The position numbers were made by a program, and so were the translations under genes. Shown in pieces: positions 42,401 through 50,207 of a DNA stretch of 64,000 bases. Positions within the stretch are counted from its first letter, which is position 1, and the number at the start of each line of letters is the position of its first letter. Source of the DNA: Geomonas agri (GTDB lineage Bacteria > Desulfobacterota > Desulfuromonadia > Geobacterales > Geobacteraceae); contig NZ_JAINZO010000001.1 of the NCBI RefSeq assembly GCF_020179605.1, positions 186,001 to 250,000 on the forward strand, in the 5' to 3' direction. Under the pieces are notes generated by a model. The model was not told the origin of the DNA. It saw only the letters and a program-made list of their open reading frames with translations, and made no database searches.

Positions 42401-44063
42401 CCCCAACAGCGCGAACACCAGCGACACCTTCACGTACACCATTCAGGACGCTGACGGCAGCAAGTCCACCAGCACGCTGACCATCAACCTGACCAACAGC
42501 GGGCTGCACACCCAGGTCGATACGGTCCACTCCGACACCACCGTTGACGAGGGCGCCCTGTCTGTCGGCACCCACCCAGGTACCGGCTACATCGCAGAAG
42601 GGACCCTGATCTCCAGCGGCGGCGACGGCTCCTACACCTACGCCCTGGTGCCCGACTCGGCCACCCACGAAGGGACCCTGGTCATCGACCCATCCACCGG
42701 CCATTACACCTACACCCTCAGCGGTCCGTCGAGCAGCGACAGCCCGGATACCTTCACCTTCCAGGTAACAGACGGCCACGGCAATACCGCAACCAACACC
42801 CTCACCGTAACCATCACTGATGACGCGCCGGTGTTGAATGTCACCAACGGTATCTTCCAAAACACCGGTGACACCGACACGACTGCTCATACCGGCGGCA
42901 CCATTGTCGAAGGCACCCTCGCCACTATCGGTGCCGATCTCAACAATGCGCATGTAACGCTGACGGGGACTCCGCCCAGTGGCCTTACCTCCTATGGCCA
43001 AGCTGTTACCTACAGCGTCTCGACGGACGGTTCTACCATCCATGCCACGGCCGACGGCCATGAGGTCTTCACATTGACCGCCCACTCGGATGGTACGTAC
43101 ACCTTCGACCAGCACCAAATGCTCGACCTCGCGGTACTGAACAGCAACCTGCAGGGGAGCATCGGGGCCGGCGGACCGCAGACCGCCTTCTACGTCTACA
43201 CCGACGGCTCTTCCGGGTTCGATGCCACCGCCAAGCCGTGGTCCCTCCAGATCACCGCCGACGGCCACAGCGTCAACCCGAGTACCCAGGGGATGGGGGT
43301 CGACAACAACTGGTTGAACCTCACCAGCAACGCCGGCACCACCGAAACCCTTCACTTCAACTTCGACAATGAAGGGGCCAGCGGTGCGGCTAACTTCGCC
43401 TACCAGGCCAAGATCGGGATTAACGATCTCGGCGCCGGCGAGAAGATCGTTTGGGATGCGACCTACACCGATGGGGCAGGACACACTTACACCGACCATG
43501 GCGAAGCGACCACCAGCAGCCTCGACTCCACGGGTCACCTGGTGTTCACTGCTCCGCAGAACAACATGTACATTGACCACATCGACTTCACCGGCGGTGC
43601 CGGCGCTGTGAGGGTCACTTCCTTCACCGCGTACACCATCGACACCAACGTGACCCAGACTCTGAACTTTGGCTTCACCGCGACCGACGGCGACGGCGAT
43701 CATGTCTCTGGCAACTTCAGTCTCCTGGCCCAGAACGGTTCCACCCTCACCGGCGACAGCAGCAACAATGCACTTGGCGGTGGCCATGGCGATAACGTCA
43801 TGTCTGGTGGGGCTGGGGCTGATATCTTTACGGTGAACGGCGGTAATGACACCATAAAAGACTTCACCGCCCATGTGGACAAGATCGTTATCGAGCAAAC
43901 CCACACCGATGGCCTGTTCCAACACACTGATGGATCCAACACGGCCACTCTGACGATCACCAATAACGGAACCCAGGTGGGGACTGTTACCTTTGAAAAC
44001 GTCACCGACGCAGGTGCTCTTTTGGATTCGTTGATTCACAACGATCCCAAAATCCATAGCTAG
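36474..44063 (+). CDS. lapA: Giant LapA-type RTX adhesin with VCBS-type tandem repeats
   Basis: The ~2529-aa surface adhesin starts at the ATG 36474 (GGAG lies 7 nt before it; an ATG two codons earlier is too close). Residues 1-110 form a LapA-type retention module ('QVVGKVVILYGTVKAISPDG', 'SPIFADDRIVTESDGSASIV'). A PAAG motif at 116-119 is a likely LapG cleavage site. Three Ig-like repeats of about 105 aa follow (about 175-490, each with DNIVNNVEAG-like starts). Then come seven and a half near-identical units of 215-220 aa (VDEGAL...DSGLHT). A unique C-terminal region ends in an RTX-like calcium-binding and secretion signal ('NNALGGGHGDNVMSGGAGAD', 'GGNDTIKDF'). There is no Sec signal; export is by LapBCE. 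It is transcribed alone between two terminators. Confidence 0.92.
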   Translation: MAQNNQAAGHQVVGKVVILYGTVKAISPDGAVRLLMPNSPIFADDRIVTESDGSASIVFDGAQGNQLDLGRMMNVTIDHDVYGTVMSGDTTDTTAEVAQIQQALLTGDQPIELEAPAAGGPADAGGTHPVFIVTPTGEEVLPTGGVTTTGVTFGTTGTLDSVITTVPTPPLTATITVNPITSDNIVNNVEATGQIPVSGTVGGDAHPGDTVTIVINGNTHTGTVAGDNSYIINVPGSELVNNPNQVITVSVTTTGPNGNTATAVVTPTYTVDTTTADIHITSIAGDNIVNNVEAGNANVPVTGTFGGGVHAGDVITLTVGGQTYSHTVTDADVSSHSFIVNVSGADLTNNAGHAITASVSTTDVAGSTASASDTAGYTVDNTTAEISITSIAGDNIVNNAEAGSTTVPVTGTIGGGVHAGDVIILTIGEHTYTHTVTDADAGSHSFTVNVPGSDLTGNAGHQVTASVTTTDAAGSTASASAVGEYTVDSTVETHVDTAHSVGSVDEGALAGGSHPGTGYIAEGSLVSSGGTGSYTYALVSDSVAHEGTLVIDPATGHYTYTLNGPTLTNSPDTFTYQVTDAHGNTATNTVTITIADDAPIANADSGSVVEGAILSGSVVGNDIPGADGSVVVVGVAAGVSATAVSGQVDSVITGAHGTLTLHADGSYDYHANPNSENTSDTFTYTIQDADGSKSTSTLTVNLTDSGLHTQLDTLTSVTGVDEGALPVGSHPGSGYIAEGNLISTGGAGPYSYALVSDSVAHEGTLVIDPATGHYTYTLSGPTGTNTPDSFTYQVTDAYGNTATNTVTITVADDAPVANVDSGSVMEGATVAGSVVTNDVPGADGVAPGSIVVVGVAAGVSATAVSGQVDSVITGAHGTLTLHADGSYDYHANPNSANTSDTFTYTIQDADGSKSTSTLTVNLTDSGLHTQLDTLTSVTGVDEGALPVGSHPGNGYIAEGNLVSTGGAGSYTYALVSDSAAHEGTLAIDPATGHYTYTLSGPTGTNAPDTFTYQVTDSNGNTSTNTVTITIADDAPVANVDSGSVVEGASVSGSVVANDVPGADGVAPGSIVVVGVAAGTSATAVSGQVDSVITGAHGTLTLHADGSYDYHANANSANTSDTFTYTIQDADGSKSTSTLTVNLTDSGLHTHVDTLTSVTSVDEGALPVGSHPGSGYIAEGNLVSTGGAGSYTYALVSDSATHEGTLVIDPAGHYTYTLNGPTLTNSPDTFTYQVTDGEGNTSTNTVTITITDDAPVAQIDSGSVVEGATLSGSVVTNDIPGADGSIVVVGAAAGVSATAVAGQVNSVITGAHGTLTLHADGSYDYHANPNSDNTSDTFTYTIQDADGSKSTSTLTINLTDSGLHTQVDTVHSDTSVDEGALSVGSHPGSGYIAEGNLISSGGAGSYSYALVSDSATHEGTLVIDANGHYTYTLNGPTLTNSPDTFTYQVTDAHGNTATNTVTITIADDAPVAHTDSGSVMEGATLSGNVVANDVPGADGVAPGSIVVVGVAAGVSATAVSGQVDSVITGAHGTLTLHADGSYDYHANPNSDNTSDTFTYTIQDADGSKSTSTLTVNLTDSGLHTQVDTVHSDTSVDEGALPVGSHPGTGYIAEGTLVSTGGAGSYSYALVSDSATHEGTLVIDANGHYTYTLNGPTLTNSPDTFTYQVTDAYGNTATNTVTIAIADDAPVANTDTGSVVEGATLSGSVVTNDIPGADGSIVVVGAAAGTSATAVSGQVDSVITGAHGTLTLHANGSYEYHANPNSENTSDTFTYTIQDADGSKSTSTLTVNLTDSGLHTQVDTLTSVTSVDEGALPVGSHPGSGYIAEGNLVSTGGAGSYSYALVSDSATHEGTLVIDADGHYTYTLNGPTLTNSPDTFTYQVTDANGNIATNTVTITIADDAPVANVDSGSVVEGAALSGSVVTNDIPGADGSIVVVGAAAGASATAVSGQVDSVITGAHGTLTLHANGSYEYHANPNSANTSDTFTYTIQDADGSKSTSTLTINLTNSGLHTQVDTVHSDTTVDEGALSVGTHPGTGYIAEGTLISSGGDGSYTYALVPDSATHEGTLVIDPSTGHYTYTLSGPSSSDSPDTFTFQVTDGHGNTATNTLTVTITDDAPVLNVTNGIFQNTGDTDTTAHTGGTIVEGTLATIGADLNNAHVTLTGTPPSGLTSYGQAVTYSVSTDGSTIHATADGHEVFTLTAHSDGTYTFDQHQMLDLAVLNSNLQGSIGAGGPQTAFYVYTDGSSGFDATAKPWSLQITADGHSVNPSTQGMGVDNNWLNLTSNAGTTETLHFNFDNEGASGAANFAYQAKIGINDLGAGEKIVWDATYTDGAGHTYTDHGEATTSSLDSTGHLVFTAPQNNMYIDHIDFTGGAGAVRVTSFTAYTIDTNVTQTLNFGFTATDGDGDHVSGNFSLLAQNGSTLTGDSSNNALGGGHGDNVMSGGAGADIFTVNGGNDTIKDFTAHVDKIVIEQTHTDGLFQHTDGSNTATLTITNNGTQVGTVTFENVTDAGALLDSLIHNDPKIHS
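36816..36830 (+). other. Predicted LapG cleavage site in the adhesin
   Basis: The codons for A-P-A-A-G (residues 115-119) lie just after the retention module, in a flexible Gly/Ala/Pro stretch. LapG proteases cut between the two alanines and the glycine of (T/P/A)AAG-type sites. Position, composition and the presence of lapG in the locus support the assignment. Confidence 0.6.
37983..42840 (+). repeat. Tandem repeat array within the adhesin gene (7.5 units of ~650 bp)
   Basis: The VDEG codons begin at 37983, 38631, 39291, 39951, 40596, 41253, 41898 and 42543, giving periods of 648, 660, 660, 645, 657, 645 and 645 bp, all multiples of three. Each unit has two parts: one ending in ITIADDAPVA and a second from DSGSVVEG to NLTDSGLHT. 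Length differences come from presence or absence of VAPG after GADG and of PATG versus AN or AD before GHYTYTL. The last unit is only the first part. Units are very similar at the DNA level, so recombination could change copy number. Confidence 0.9.
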
Positions 44064-44084
44064 GATTCGGTGACTGGTTGAACC

Positions 44085-44124
44085 AAGCTGCCGCGGAAAA
44101 TGTTTCCGCGGCAGCTTTTTTTGT
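44085..44124 (+). terminator. Terminator of the adhesin gene
   Basis: A perfect 15-bp stem (AAGCTGCCGCGGAAA, 44085-44099, and its complement 44103-44117) with a 3-nt loop is followed by TTTTTTTG. Confidence 0.93.
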
Positions 44125-44252
44125 ACCCGTCGACCTTGGTGGAGGTTTACTCCTTCACAGGATTCGCTTGACACTCCCGCCGCAAAAAACTATAGCTATA
44201 ACCTCCACTTCACCCAACCTTCTCCCGCCCGGAACGGGCACATCGGGGAAAC

Positions 44253-45905
44253 ATGTACTGGGAATCTTTTGGCTTCAAAGAAGCACCTTTCGCACTAACT
44301 CCTAACCCGTCTTTCCTGTTCCTGAGCGCTCCGCACCAGGAGGCTTTCGCGCACCTGCTCTTCGCCATTGAAAACCGCGCCGGGTTCATTGAACTCTCCG
44401 GCGAGGTGGGCACCGGCAAGACCACCATCGTGCGCACTCTTTTGAACCAGCTCGACTCGGAAACGCACCGCACAGCGCTGATTTTTAACCCGATCCTCTC
44501 TCCCCTTGGTTTCATGAAAGAGGTAAACGCAGAGTTCGGCCTCCCCACTGAAGGCAACGAAATCCGCGACCTGCACGCGGCCCTCAACGCTTACCTCCTC
44601 GAGGAGAACCGCGCCGGTCACACGGTGGTCTTGGTGATCGACGAGGCCCAGAACCTCTCGGTGGAGGTACTGGAGCACGTGCGACTTATCTCCAACCTGG
44701 AGACCGAGAGCGACAAGCTGATCCAGATCGTGCTGGTCGGGCAGCCGGAATTGAATGCGCTCTTGGCCCGGGACGAGTTGCGCCAACTCGACCAGCGCAT
44801 CACGGTGCGCTACCACCTGAAGCCGATGTGCTTCGAGGACACCTGCGCCTACATCCGGCACCGGATCAGGTTCGCCGCTGACGGCAGGGAACCGCTGACG
44901 TTCTCCCCTGGCGCCTTCAAGCGTATCTTCAAGTTCTCCGGAGGGCTGCCGCGCCTGATCAACGGGGTCTGCGACCGCGCTTTGCTGCTCGCCTACACCC
45001 GCGAGTGCAAGGAGGTCACCCCGGCTATGGCGTCGCTCGCCATTGCCGACTTGCGCAAGGAAGCGCCGCGCCGCAGGCGGGCATTGCAGGTTCGGGCTCT
45101 CTCGGCGGCCCTGGTGCTGTGCGTCGTCATCATCGTTGGGTTCTCGGTAGTGTCGTTCCATCTCCTCCCTGGTGAGAAGAAGGGGGGCAACGAGGTAAAG
45201 GAAGCGGTGCAGGAGGGAGCACAGCTGGCTCCCTGGTCGGCGGAGGCCGCGCGCCAGGCGATCGCGGCTCAACCGGAGCAGGTCAATCTCTATGCGGCGG
45301 TGAACGCGGTACTGGATGCGTGGCGGGTGCCGCGAGTGGAGCCGGTGCCGGGAAAACCTGCCAACCTGCGCTCGTTGGCCAAGCAGCGCACCCTGGTTCC
45401 CTCCAAGTTTTCCGCCAATCTGGAAATCCTGGGGCGGTTGGACGCCCCCGCACTGCTCCACATCGTGCTGCCGGGGGGCGCGGAGCGGCTGGTGGCCCTG
45501 GTGGGTGTGGACAAGAACGAGGTCGAGGTCGTCCCGCCGGTCGCCGGTCACACCAAACTCACCCGCGCCGAATTGGTGCAGCTCTGGAGCGGCGGGACCA
45601 CCGTCCTTTGGAAGGACTTCCACGGCATCGCCTCCCGTCCCAAGGGTGCGGAGAAGGCCGCCGCCACCAAGTCGCTGCAGGGGCTTCTCAAGCAGGTGGG
45701 ATGCTACGACGGCCCCGTGGACGGCAAGCCGAGCGAGACCACCAAGACAGCGCTGGCTGAATTCCAGCGCCGGGAGCAGTTGACGGCGGACGGGAAGGTG
45801 GGGGCACAGACCCTCATGCTCCTGTATCGTCGGGCCGGTGGCTACTTCCCGCCGGGGCTGGCGCGGGTGCAGGGCGCGGACAGCAAACAGACGGGACGGA
45901 TGTGA
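44253..45905 (+). CDS. gspA: ExeA/GspA-like AAA ATPase with peptidoglycan-binding domain
   Basis: The 550-aa protein starts MYWESFGFKEAPFALTPNP, the standard opening of the ExeA/GspA family. It has Walker A GEVGTGKTT (about residue 50), Walker B VVLVIDEAQNL (about 125) and a GGLPRLINGVCDRALLLA sensor region. A membrane helix at about 286-306 leads to a periplasmic part with a C-terminal peptidoglycan-binding domain ('LLKQVGCYDGPVDGKPSETT', 'LTADGKVGAQTLMLL'). GspA with GspB uses ATP and wall binding to help assemble secretin pores of type II secretion. No secretin genes lie nearby. The coding region begins about 130 bp after the adhesin terminator and is coupled to gspB. Confidence 0.88.
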   Translation: MYWESFGFKEAPFALTPNPSFLFLSAPHQEAFAHLLFAIENRAGFIELSGEVGTGKTTIVRTLLNQLDSETHRTALIFNPILSPLGFMKEVNAEFGLPTEGNEIRDLHAALNAYLLEENRAGHTVVLVIDEAQNLSVEVLEHVRLISNLETESDKLIQIVLVGQPELNALLARDELRQLDQRITVRYHLKPMCFEDTCAYIRHRIRFAADGREPLTFSPGAFKRIFKFSGGLPRLINGVCDRALLLAYTRECKEVTPAMASLAIADLRKEAPRRRRALQVRALSAALVLCVVIIVGFSVVSFHLLPGEKKGGNEVKEAVQEGAQLAPWSAEAARQAIAAQPEQVNLYAAVNAVLDAWRVPRVEPVPGKPANLRSLAKQRTLVPSKFSANLEILGRLDAPALLHIVLPGGAERLVALVGVDKNEVEVVPPVAGHTKLTRAELVQLWSGGTTVLWKDFHGIASRPKGAEKAAATKSLQGLLKQVGCYDGPVDGKPSETTKTALAEFQRREQLTADGKVGAQTLMLLYRRAGGYFPPGLARVQGADSKQTGRM

Positions 45906-45906
45906 C

Positions 45907-46617
45907 ATGAGCCTGATACTTGATGCCTTGAGAAAGATGGAACAGGAGCGCAGGAGCAGGCGCGGCACCGGCCAGGACCTGCGCCCCGAGGTGCTGCGCT
46001 ATCGCCTGGCGGCCCAGCCCAAGGAGCCGCGCCGCTATCCCGTGGCGGTTATCGCGGGTGTCGTGCTGCTTTTGGCCGGTGTCGGAGCCGGGTTCCTGTT
46101 GAAGGGGCAGGCACCGCAACCGGTGGCGCAAGCCCCTGCCTCCCTGGCCCCGGTCGCCGCGGTACCGGTGGCCCCGCCCGCACCCCCGACCCCCGTGGCG
46201 CCCCCGGTTGCCGCCGTCCTGGCCACGCCTACGGTTTCGGCACCCGTTCCGGCTGCTCCGCCCGCGGTCGCGCCGGTCGTTGCGGCTCAAGCTCCGGCCG
46301 CAGTTGCGCCGGTTGTGCAGCCCTCTCGCAAAGCCTCCCGCGCTGCCGTGCCCCAGTCCGTACCGTCCGACGCACCGCATGTGGCAGCCCAGGAACCTGC
46401 CGCCGTTGCAGGCAGCGCCCAGGACATCACCATCTCCGGTATCGCCTACCAGGATGAACGACGCATGAGGCGGGCGGTCCTCAACGGGATCCTTGTCGGC
46501 GAGGGTGCCGAAGTTGGCGGTGCGCGCGTGCTCGAGATCAAGGAAACCAAGGTCAAGCTGTCCCGCGGCGGCCGCGTCTTCGAGGTTCCCTTCTCCTCCG
46601 GCCTGCAGTCCCGGTAA
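45907..46617 (+). CDS. gspB: GspB-like general secretion assembly protein
   Basis: The 236-aa protein opens MSLILDALRKMEQERRSRR, the typical GspB/ExeB cytoplasmic start, followed by one membrane helix (about residues 45-62). An Ala/Pro/Val-rich periplasmic linker spans about 70-165. The C-terminal GspB domain has 'DITISGIAYQDERRMRRAVL' and 'KVKLSRGGRVFEVPF'. It forms the partner of GspA. The start is 1 bp after the gspA stop; the frame runs upstream but the MSLILDAL start is diagnostic. Confidence 0.88.
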   Translation: MSLILDALRKMEQERRSRRGTGQDLRPEVLRYRLAAQPKEPRRYPVAVIAGVVLLLAGVGAGFLLKGQAPQPVAQAPASLAPVAAVPVAPPAPPTPVAPPVAAVLATPTVSAPVPAAPPAVAPVVAAQAPAAVAPVVQPSRKASRAAVPQSVPSDAPHVAAQEPAAVAGSAQDITISGIAYQDERRMRRAVLNGILVGEGAEVGGARVLEIKETKVKLSRGGRVFEVPFSSGLQSR

Positions 46618-46701
46618 TCCTGACATGCACCGGCCTGAGCCCTGGTAGCGTTCGGCCCGCCATCCCTGTTCCCAATTTTCCTTAGCACCACCGGGAGCCT
46701 G

Positions 46702-48891
46702 ATGAAAGATAGATCACCTGCTGAGCACCCGGTCGAAAGGATCGCCGGCTCGTTGGAGAGGGTTACCTTCCACAGCGAGGAGACGGGCTTTTGCGTGCTG
46801 CGGGTGAAGGTCGCCGGGCACCGCGACCTAGTGACGGTGACCGGGAGCGCCGCCACGGTGACGCCTGGCGAGTTCCTCGAATGCACCGGCTCCTGGCACA
46901 ACGACCGCACCCACGGTATGCAGTTCAAGGCGGAGCACCTGAAGGTGGTGCCCCCGACCACGCTGGAGGGGATCGAAAAATATCTCGGGTCCGGCATGGT
47001 GCACGGCATCGGCCACCACTTTGCCAAGGTGCTGGTGCAGGCCTTCCGCGAGGAGGTCTTCGATGTCATCGAGAACCGCCCGGAGCGGCTTCTGGAACTC
47101 CCCGGCATCGGCCGCAAGCGCATGGAATCCGTCGCGAGCGCGTGGGTGGAGCAGAAGGCGATCCGCGAGATCATGGTCTTTTTGCAGAGTAACGGCCTGG
47201 GCACCGCGCGGGCGGTGCGCATCTACAAGTGCTACGGCAACGAGGCGATCTTCAAGGTCACCGAAAACCCGTACCGGCTCGCCCTCGACATCCAGGGGAT
47301 CGGCTTCAAGACCGCCGATGCGCTGGCGGCCAACCTGGGCATCGCCCGCGACTCGCTGATCCGGGCCCAGGCCGGCGTCAGACACGTGCTGCAGGAGCTC
47401 TCCGGCAGCGGCCACTGCGCGGCCGCCCGGGCCGACCTGGTGCAGAGCGCCGCCTCCCTGTTGGACATCCCCTCAACCGTTATTGAAACCGCCATCGACG
47501 CCGAGATCGCGGAGCAGAACCTGGTTGCCGAACCCATCGGTGGTCGCCCATGCCTGTTCCTCACGCCGCTGCATCGCGCCGAGGTGGGCGTCGCCGCCAG
47601 CATTGCACGACTCGCCAACGGAGCCCCGCCCTGGGGCGGCGTCGTCGCCGAAGAAGCCATCCCCTGGGCCGAGAGCCACAACGGCATCACGCTTTCAGAA
47701 TCCCAGCGCGATGCGATCCGGCTCGCCCTGAAGAACAAGGTTGTTGTGGTCACCGGCGGTCCCGGTGTCGGCAAAACCACTTTGGTGAACAGCATCCTCG
47801 CCATAATTCGCGCCCAGCACCTGAAGGTCACCCTGTGCGCCCCTACCGGCCGGGCCGCCAAGCGGTTAACCGAGTCGACCGGGATTGAGGCCAAGACCAT
47901 TCACCGCCTGCTGGAGTTCGACCCGCAGAGCTTCGGCTTCAAGCGCGACCGGGACAACCCGCTCGCCACCGACCTCCTGGTCATGGACGAGGCCTCCATG
48001 GTGGACGTGGTGCTGATGCACAAGCTCCTCCCCGCCGTCCCGGACCACGCCGGACTGATTATCGTGGGGGATGTGGACCAGCTTCCCTCGGTCGGCCCCG
48101 GCTGCGTCCTCGCCGACATCATCGACTCCGGTGCCGTCGCCACCGTGCGCCTTACCGAGATCTTCCGCCAGGCCGCTGGCTCGAAGATCATCGTCAACGC
48201 GCACCGCATCAACCGCGGTGAGCTCCCGCTGCAGGACGAGGGGAAGGAACTGGCCGACTTCTACTTCATCCCCGCCGCCACCGCCGAGGATATCCACGGC
48301 AAGCTGCTCCAGGTGATCACGGAGCGCATCCCCAAGCGTTTCGGTTTCGACCCTGTGCGCGATATCCAGGTGCTCACCCCCATGAACCGGGGCGGGCTCG
48401 GCACCGCCTCGCTCAACGCCGAACTCCAGGGAGTGCTGAATGGCAAGGCGGAACCGCGGGTGACCCGCTTCGGCACCGGCTTCGCGCCGGGTGACAAGGT
48501 GATCCAGACGGTGAACAACTACGAGAAGGAAGTCTTCAATGGAGACATCGGCCGGATTGTGGAGGTGCGCCAGGAAGAGGGGACGGTCAGCGTTGATTTC
48601 GACGAGCGGCTGGTAGAATATCAGTTCGGCGAACTGGACGAGGTGAGCCTCGCCTACGCCACCAGCATCCACAAGAGCCAGGGCTCCGAGTACACCGCGG
48701 TCGTGATTCCGCTCTCCATGCAGCACTACACCATGCTGGAGCGCAACCTGATTTACACTGCGGTGACCCGTGGCAAGAAGCTGGTCGTAGTGATAGGCGA
48801 GGCCAAGGCGCTGGCCATGGCGGTGCGCACCAACAAATCCCAGCGCAGGATGACCGACCTCGCGCGCAGGATCAGCAGCGCGCCGGCGTGA
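46702..48891 (+). CDS. recD2: RecD-like 5'-3' DNA helicase (RecD2)
   Basis: The 729-aa helicase has the RecD2 plan. An N-terminal OB-type domain (about residues 10-95) is followed by helix-hairpin-helix motifs ('[15 protein letters not shown]', '[16 protein letters not shown]') and the superfamily 1B helicase core. Motif I is [12 protein letters not shown] (about 350-361), motif [14 protein letters not shown], motif [14 protein letters not shown], and motif VI appears as [17 protein letters not shown]. RecD2 acts without RecBC in DNA repair or replication-fork rescue. There is an 84-bp gap after gspB, so it may be transcribed separately. Confidence 0.93.
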   Translation: MKDRSPAEHPVERIAGSLERVTFHSEETGFCVLRVKVAGHRDLVTVTGSAATVTPGEFLECTGSWHNDRTHGMQFKAEHLKVVPPTTLEGIEKYLGSGMVHGIGHHFAKVLVQAFREEVFDVIENRPERLLELPGIGRKRMESVASAWVEQKAIREIMVFLQSNGLGTARAVRIYKCYGNEAIFKVTENPYRLALDIQGIGFKTADALAANLGIARDSLIRAQAGVRHVLQELSGSGHCAAARADLVQSAASLLDIPSTVIETAIDAEIAEQNLVAEPIGGRPCLFLTPLHRAEVGVAASIARLANGAPPWGGVVAEEAIPWAESHNGITLSESQRDAIRLALKNKVVVVTGGPGVGKTTLVNSILAIIRAQHLKVTLCAPTGRAAKRLTESTGIEAKTIHRLLEFDPQSFGFKRDRDNPLATDLLVMDEASMVDVVLMHKLLPAVPDHAGLIIVGDVDQLPSVGPGCVLADIIDSGAVATVRLTEIFRQAAGSKIIVNAHRINRGELPLQDEGKELADFYFIPAATAEDIHGKLLQVITERIPKRFGFDPVRDIQVLTPMNRGGLGTASLNAELQGVLNGKAEPRVTRFGTGFAPGDKVIQTVNNYEKEVFNGDIGRIVEVRQEEGTVSVDFDERLVEYQFGELDEVSLAYATSIHKSQGSEYTAVVIPLSMQHYTMLERNLIYTAVTRGKKLVVVIGEAKALAMAVRTNKSQRRMTDLARRISSAPA

Positions 48892-48925
48892 CGGACATGA
48901 ACTTCGCAATCGAGGGGAGGACGTG

Positions 48926-49627
48926 ATGAAGACCATCGGCATGATCGGGGGACTGGGACCTGAGTCCACCGTCGATTACTACCAGCGCATCATCGAGGCG
49001 TTCCGCGTGCCGGGGAGTCTCGCCGCCCCGGAGATGGTGATCTACAGCGTGAGCCTGCAGGAGGTTATGGATCTCGCCGCCAAGCGCGAGTGGAACCATC
49101 TCGTGTACCTTCTGGTGCAGAAGGTGCGGGCGCTGCACAAGGCGGGCGCCGACTTCGCCATCATCACCGCCAATACGCCGCACGTCGTCTTCGACGAGGT
49201 CCAGGCCAAGTCGCCCATCCCGCTGATCAGCATTGTCGCCGCCACCTGCGACAAGGCGAGGGAGTTGGGGGTAAAGAAGGTCGGCCTTCTGGGGACCAAG
49301 TTCACCATGGAAGAGAACTTCTTTGCGCCTCCTTTCGCGGCGGCCGGAATCTCAGTGGCGGTGCCTTCTGCCAGTGACCAGAACTACATCCACGAGAAGC
49401 TTATGACCGAGATCGAACTCGGCATCATCAAGGACGACACGAGAAAAGGGTTGATCGACATCATCGCGCGCCTGGTGGGTAACGAACAGGTGGAGGCCGT
49501 CATCCTCGGCTGCACCGAACTGCCACTGATACTCAAAGACGGCGACTTCGACATCACCTTTCTCAATACCACCGCGATCCATGTCGAAAGTGTGGTGAGC
49601 TATTGCAGGGCAGGGAGGACGTGGTAA
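48926..49627 (+). CDS. Aspartate/glutamate racemase-family protein
   Basis: The 233-aa protein matches the Asp/Glu racemase fold: MIGGLGPESTVDYY at the N-terminus, 'ITANTPHVVFDEV' and 'VILGCTELPL' near the C-terminus. Racemases use two thiols, one in each half. Here the second is Cys196, but the first position (C/T-N-T) is Ala82. E. coli YgeA has Thr at this site and still works on L-Asp/Glu, so activity here is uncertain. It may racemise an unusual substrate or do a different reaction. The ATG at 48926 follows GGGGAGG; a GTG one codon upstream is less likely. Confidence 0.8.
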   Translation: MKTIGMIGGLGPESTVDYYQRIIEAFRVPGSLAAPEMVIYSVSLQEVMDLAAKREWNHLVYLLVQKVRALHKAGADFAIITANTPHVVFDEVQAKSPIPLISIVAATCDKARELGVKKVGLLGTKFTMEENFFAPPFAAAGISVAVPSASDQNYIHEKLMTEIELGIIKDDTRKGLIDIIARLVGNEQVEAVILGCTELPLILKDGDFDITFLNTTAIHVESVVSYCRAGRTW

Positions 49628-49661
49628 AAGGAGCATGGCTGAATTGAGCATAGGGGGGAGT

Positions 49662-50204
49662 ATGAAGAGACTGATGATCCTGGCGCTGGTGCTCGTTGCC
49701 TCGACCTCGTTCGCCGGAGAGAAGAAAACGACGGCCAAGGATGCGCCGAGTTCGCAAACATTGCAGGAAAAGTGGGATGCCGATTCGTCTCTGTTGAAGC
49801 TGGACTGCAGCGACAGCATGTGCGTCTACGGCGTCAAGGGCTCCGCCCAGATCGTTGACGCCGACAACAACATCCGTTCGGCGTGGGTGGCCTTTCTCTA
49901 CACAGACGCAGGGCGCATGGCGCTCACCGGGGCACTCAAGGGAAGCTACTACAGCAAGGAAAAGTGGAATATCAACTGCAACGAGGCGACCATGAATGTT
50001 TCGTCGGTGCACTACTACGACGCCAAGGGAAGCCCGGTGAGTTCCTACGGCAACGACGAGCAGTGGAGCGACGTCGTCCCCGGCAGTTTCGGCGAAACGG
50101 TCGCCGCCGTCGTCTGCACCCTCGAGGATGACGGGTCCGAGGAGGAGGCTCCCAGCCGGGATGTGCCAGGAGAGTCGCCTCCCCAGGAAGGCACCCCTCT
50201 GTAA
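49662..50204 (+). CDS. Exported protein, possibly surface-adhesin protein E-like
   Basis: The 180-aa protein has a signal peptide (MKRLMILALVLVASTSFAG). The mature part contains four Cys (LDCSDSMC, INCNEAT, VVCTLED), probably as disulfides. The pattern 'NINCNEATMNVSSVHYYDAK ... DEQWSDVVPGS ... VVC' resembles the small surface-adhesin E-type domain, but this is tentative. It ends with a Glu/Pro-rich tail. The start is the second ATG of the frame because it has GGGGGGAGT before it and opens a proper signal peptide. It is 3 bp from the MFS gene. Confidence 0.65.
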   Translation: MKRLMILALVLVASTSFAGEKKTTAKDAPSSQTLQEKWDADSSLLKLDCSDSMCVYGVKGSAQIVDADNNIRSAWVAFLYTDAGRMALTGALKGSYYSKEKWNINCNEATMNVSSVHYYDAKGSPVSSYGNDEQWSDVVPGSFGETVAAVVCTLEDDGSEEEAPSRDVPGESPPQEGTPL

Positions 50205-50207
50205 GCC

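Noticed and set aside
36954-44174. Two very long minus-strand open frames (989 and 1411 codons) opposite the adhesin gene
   Set aside because: They are antisense shadows produced by the repetitive, high-GC codon pattern of the adhesin. They consist of low-complexity Val/Gly/His/Arg repeats with no domain, and the plus-strand protein is clearly real.
49635-49661. Earlier ATG start for the exported protein at 49662
   Set aside because: It would place nine extra residues before the signal peptide and its ribosome site is only one base from the ATG.
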